9,231 bases of DNA. Source: Elusimicrobiota bacterium (GTDB taxonomy: Bacteria > RUG730). Each line of letters opens with the position of its first letter. The first letter of the stretch is position 1. Under the pieces are notes generated by a model. It did not search any database. It saw only the letters and a list, made by a program, of their open reading frames with translations, and was not told the DNA's origin. Positions 6,307 to 9,231 of the stretch are shown one piece after another. The stretch spans positions 1-9,231 of the forward strand of contig JAIRLV010000253.1 of assembly GCA_031259185.1 (NCBI GenBank), given 5' to 3'. The position numbers and the translations under genes were made by a program.

Positions 6307-9231
6307 TTATTTTAAATATTTATCTAATATTTCTTGTTTTTGCTTTGGAATTAATTTTAATTTATTTTCAAAATCTAAAATATGTTCTTCTATTTTATCT
6401 ATTTCTGTGACTATTTTTTTCTGTTCTTTAATAGAAGGACAAGGAATCTTTATATTTTTAATTTTTTCAGCATTCAAATTAGCTTGCGTAAGAGTGACAG
6501 CATTTTCTCTAACTTGTTCCCAATAAAAGTCGGTTTTCGTAAAATAAAATAAATATTCTGCTAATATTCTATCGCTATTTAATATCAAACGAATCAAATA
6601 AGACGCAAATATCATCTCCTCATATTTATTTGATTTATAAATAACAGCCTTGCCAATACTCCCACTCCTAGCTATAACAATATCTTTGTCATTTAATAGA
6701 AATTGTTTTTTTATTTCTTCACTTGGGTTTATAAATTTTGCTTCATTTTTTGATTTTATAGTCCCATCATCATTTAAATCAGTAATTCTCAAATAACGAA
6801 TTTTCCCTACATTCATAGCTTTATCTGTAAAACCATATTGTGTACTTGCGATATCTCCAATTTTTATAGTTTTATAATCTTTGTTATGATTATTATTTTC
6901 CATAATTTTTTTTATTTCACCTTCCAATCTCTCAGTATTTTTTTTTATTTCATTCTCTTTTTTCTCTAAAATTTCTATCTCGGCAACTATTTTCTCTTGT
7001 ACCTCTACAGGCGGAAGCGGAATACTTATACTTTCTATATTTTTTTTTGAAATATTCTTTATCCCAATACCTGAAAAATTTTCTTCTATTAGTTTTAAAT
7101 TATTTATTAAAAAAGTATATATATATTTTAGTTTTACATTTTTATCTTTATTTTTTAATATATATACATGGTCTGATGCTGAAAATTCGTTATTGACATA
7201 ATGTATATTTGCGCTACCTCCGTCCCCTATCAATAACGCTTCGCAATCAAAATCGGCTGCATCGCATTTTTTTTTATCCATAGACGATATTATGAAATCT
7301 ATATTCCCAATTTCTTTGGCAAACGATGCCGACCTTTCCCCTTTACCTAAAAATTCTAATATCTCTCCTAATTCAACTATTTCCCATCTACTCTCAATTT
7401 GTACTTCTTTTTTAGCATTCAAATTTATATTTTTTTCAAATGTAGCTCTGTAAAATATCATCATATCAATCAAATTTTGATAACTAATATTTTTTCGTAA
7501 ACTCTCAGGTATTTCCAAATCAACGTCTCCCAAAAATGCTCTATAAATATATGTAGACGCTTTCTCTGGATTATCAAAAATTACTACATCAAAAAGACTA
7601 GTGCATTCATCAATAGTTTTGCCTCTTTGCATAGGATGTATCCCTTCTTGCCCTTTACGATTGCTGAATTCATAGCCAAGGAATCTCTTTTCTGCTTCTT
7701 TTTCGCCTGTCTTTACCAATACTATTCGCTGTCTATATGCAATTATGAAATACAATATTTTTTCTTTTTCTATTTCCAAAATCTTTGAAAAAAAATCTAA
7801 TCCCTTATTAATTTTTTTCTTTTGATAATCTTTATAAATTTCATGGTTTATAATATTTTCATTCGGTTTTTTTTTCAATAACGTAATATAATCTTCAAAA
7901 TTTATTCCATCCCAAACATGAGAAATATATTTTTTTATAGGTCTTTCTATACTATTTATTACAACATCTCTGTAATCTATAAAAAATTTTTCTACAGCTT
8001 TTTTTATGTTCTCATAAATTTCATTATTTCGCCTTCTCAAAAATAAAACAATAGTATGAATTCCAGCTGCCATAAAAGTATTAGAACCTAACTCTGTAAT
8101 TCCTAAAATATCAAAATATTTAAAAATAATCTCTCTAGTATGCGTATAAATCCCTGTATTAGTCAAAATACTACTCGGCAAAATAATAGCGGCTATTCCG
8201 CCGTCTTTCAAAAGCTGTTTTGTCCTCTCAACAAACAAACATTCTATTTCTTTACTTTGATCTGTCAGATATTTATATAATTCAAAATCATTTTCTGCAT
8301 TTTTATTTTTTAAATCAACTTTGAAAGAATTAACTGAATAAGGTGGATTTGAAACAACTATTGTAAACTTTTCTCGTTCTGTTATATCTATTTTTTTTAA
8401 TCTTTCCACATAGCTTTTAGAATCCTTAAAACTATCAAGTCCATCGCCATAAATGATTCTAGCTAATCCATCGCCATAAAAATAACAACCGACTTTTGCA
8501 ACTTTTACTAATCTCAAATCTTTTTCTATTCCATAAATATATTGCATCGCCCAACTATATTGATTATTTTGCCAAGTTTGGAGCTCTTTTTTTACATCAG
8601 GATAAATTGTGTTTTGCTCTAAATCTATTTCATCTATAATATTTTGATATTCTTCCATTACCTCAGTTATAAAATGACCGCTCCCTGCCGCATAATCTAT
8701 AACTGCTGGTAATTTTGGAGTTTTTTGTTTTAATTCTTGGATAACTAATTCTCTTAGAGGTATAGATTTTATTATAAATCTTGCAATAGGTAATGGCGTA
8801 AAAAATTGGCCTGCTTTTTGTTTAAGTCCTGTCGTTAATAATCTTTCAAAAAAATTACTCAAATGCGCTTGTTTCCTGGGATATCTAATTTGGTATTTTT
8901 GTAATAATTCTACAACTTCTTTTAAAACTCTATGATTATCTTCAAACGTCTCATTGTCAAAAACTTCTTTTATTGCAAAGACATTGTTAAATCTTAGCCA
9001 TTTTTTCTTTTTTTCAAGAAGCTCTTCTTTAGTTTTATAATTAAAATCGCTATCTTTTATCCCTTCAATTTCTTTTTGTAAAAACTCTAACATCCCCTCC
9101 CTATATAAATTTATAAGTCTTATTTGAAATTCTACTGGATTATCTGCATTTTCTTTCCATTGAAATTCTAGTACATCATCATCTCGTTTTTTTTCATCAT
9201 AAATCTTTGCTAAAAATAAATTAAAAATTTT
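6307..9231 (-). CDS. Fused N6-adenine DNA methyltransferase and two-TRD specificity protein (Type I M-S or Type IIG-like), N-terminus beyond the window
   Basis: The visible part is 974 residues, counted here from the right edge. The frame has no stop up to base 9231 and no ATG before 9093, so the gene is cut by the edge. The first residues, KIFNLFLAKIYDE and on to INLYREG, look like the helical N-terminal domain of HsdM. The methyltransferase follows: GQFFTP (141-146), SAM motif I DYAAGSGHF (179-187) and catalytic NPPY (295-298), then ERTKQLLKDGGIAAIILP. A linker contains FLGYEFSNRKGQEGIHP (517-533). Next come two HsdS-like target-recognition domains, about 616-736 and 786-932, each ending in a PLPPVEVQEKIV/PCPSIKEQKKIV-type motif and a helical spacer (about 744-776 and 933-974). 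It should methylate adenine at a bipartite site. No nuclease motif is visible; one may lie in the missing N-terminus or a separate hsdR. ATG 9093 is unlikely to be the start, because GGGAGGGG abuts it directly and the homology runs through it. Confidence 0.92.
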   Translation of the reverse strand, partial: KIFNLFLAKIYDEKKRDDDVLEFQWKENADNPVEFQIRLINLYREGMLEFLQKEIEGIKDSDFNYKTKEELLEKKKKWLRFNNVFAIKEVFDNETFEDNHRVLKEVVELLQKYQIRYPRKQAHLSNFFERLLTTGLKQKAGQFFTPLPIARFIIKSIPLRELVIQELKQKTPKLPAVIDYAAGSGHFITEVMEEYQNIIDEIDLEQNTIYPDVKKELQTWQNNQYSWAMQYIYGIEKDLRLVKVAKVGCYFYGDGLARIIYGDGLDSFKDSKSYVERLKKIDITEREKFTIVVSNPPYSVNSFKVDLKNKNAENDFELYKYLTDQSKEIECLFVERTKQLLKDGGIAAIILPSSILTNTGIYTHTREIIFKYFDILGITELGSNTFMAAGIHTIVLFLRRRNNEIYENIKKAVEKFFIDYRDVVINSIERPIKKYISHVWDGINFEDYITLLKKKPNENIINHEIYKDYQKKKINKGLDFFSKILEIEKEKILYFIIAYRQRIVLVKTGEKEAEKRFLGYEFSNRKGQEGIHPMQRGKTIDECTSLFDVVIFDNPEKASTYIYRAFLGDVDLEIPESLRKNISYQNLIDMMIFYRATFEKNINLNAKKEVQIESRWEIVELGEILEFLGKGERSASFAKEIGNIDFIISSMDKKKCDAADFDCEALLIGDGGSANIHYVNNEFSASDHVYILKNKDKNVKLKYIYTFLINNLKLIEENFSGIGIKNISKKNIESISIPLPPVEVQEKIVAEIEILEKKENEIKKNTERLEGEIKKIMENNNHNKDYKTIKIGDIASTQYGFTDKAMNVGKIRYLRITDLNDDGTIKSKNEAKFINPSEEIKKQFLLNDKDIVIARSGSIGKAVIYKSNKYEEMIFASYLIRLILNSDRILAEYLFYFTKTDFYWEQVRENAVTLTQANLNAEKIKNIKIPCPSIKEQKKIVTEIDKIEEHILDFENKLKLIPKQKQEILDKYLK

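Overview
The window is strongly AT-rich bacterial DNA read with the ordinary genetic code: TGG encodes Trp, and all six genes whose two ends are visible stop with TAA, as does the seventh. A LolD-type ABC ATPase points to a diderm (Gram-negative-type) cell. A biotin-bearing oxaloacetate decarboxylase/pyruvate carboxylase subunit suits a fermentative or host-associated lifestyle. I cannot name the phylum. The OadA N-terminus, with its DVSFRDGFQS motif, reminds me from memory of the PycB form in Campylobacterota and some other anaerobes, but that is not proof.

Layout. Only the first gene (43-747, lolD-like) is on the + strand. It converges, with 7 bases between stop codons, on six genes that all read leftwards. 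In transcription order from the right edge these are: a large fused N6-adenine DNA methyltransferase/specificity protein (6307 to beyond 9231, N-terminus cut off), ridA (5905-6288, 18 bases downstream), oadA (3851-5641), ppa (3283-3813, 37 bases downstream), a XerC/D tyrosine recombinase (1968-2876) and rlmN (755-1828).

Likely transcription units are methyltransferase-ridA (closed by a small hairpin at 5883-5903), oadA-ppa (with a TTGAAA-N17-TAAATT promoter candidate at 5733-5761), xerD and rlmN. A perfect extended -10 sits so close to the rlmN ATG that its mRNA may be almost leaderless. The only long gene-free stretch is about 400 bases of A-rich sequence between xerD and ppa, and I see no RNA gene in it.

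How the genes relate. Most are conserved housekeeping genes: lipoprotein export, rRNA/tRNA methylation, chromosome dimer resolution, pyrophosphate removal, C3/C4 carboxylation and enamine detoxification. The accessory element is the restriction-modification protein. It joins an adenine methyltransferase, two target-recognition domains and helical spacers in one chain, and its reading frame continues without a stop past the right edge. Three A9 tracts cluster in its specificity half. I found no CRISPR array, insertion sequence, tRNA or rRNA, and no clear evidence of an undescribed system. The methyltransferase locus and what lies beyond the right edge are the places to look.
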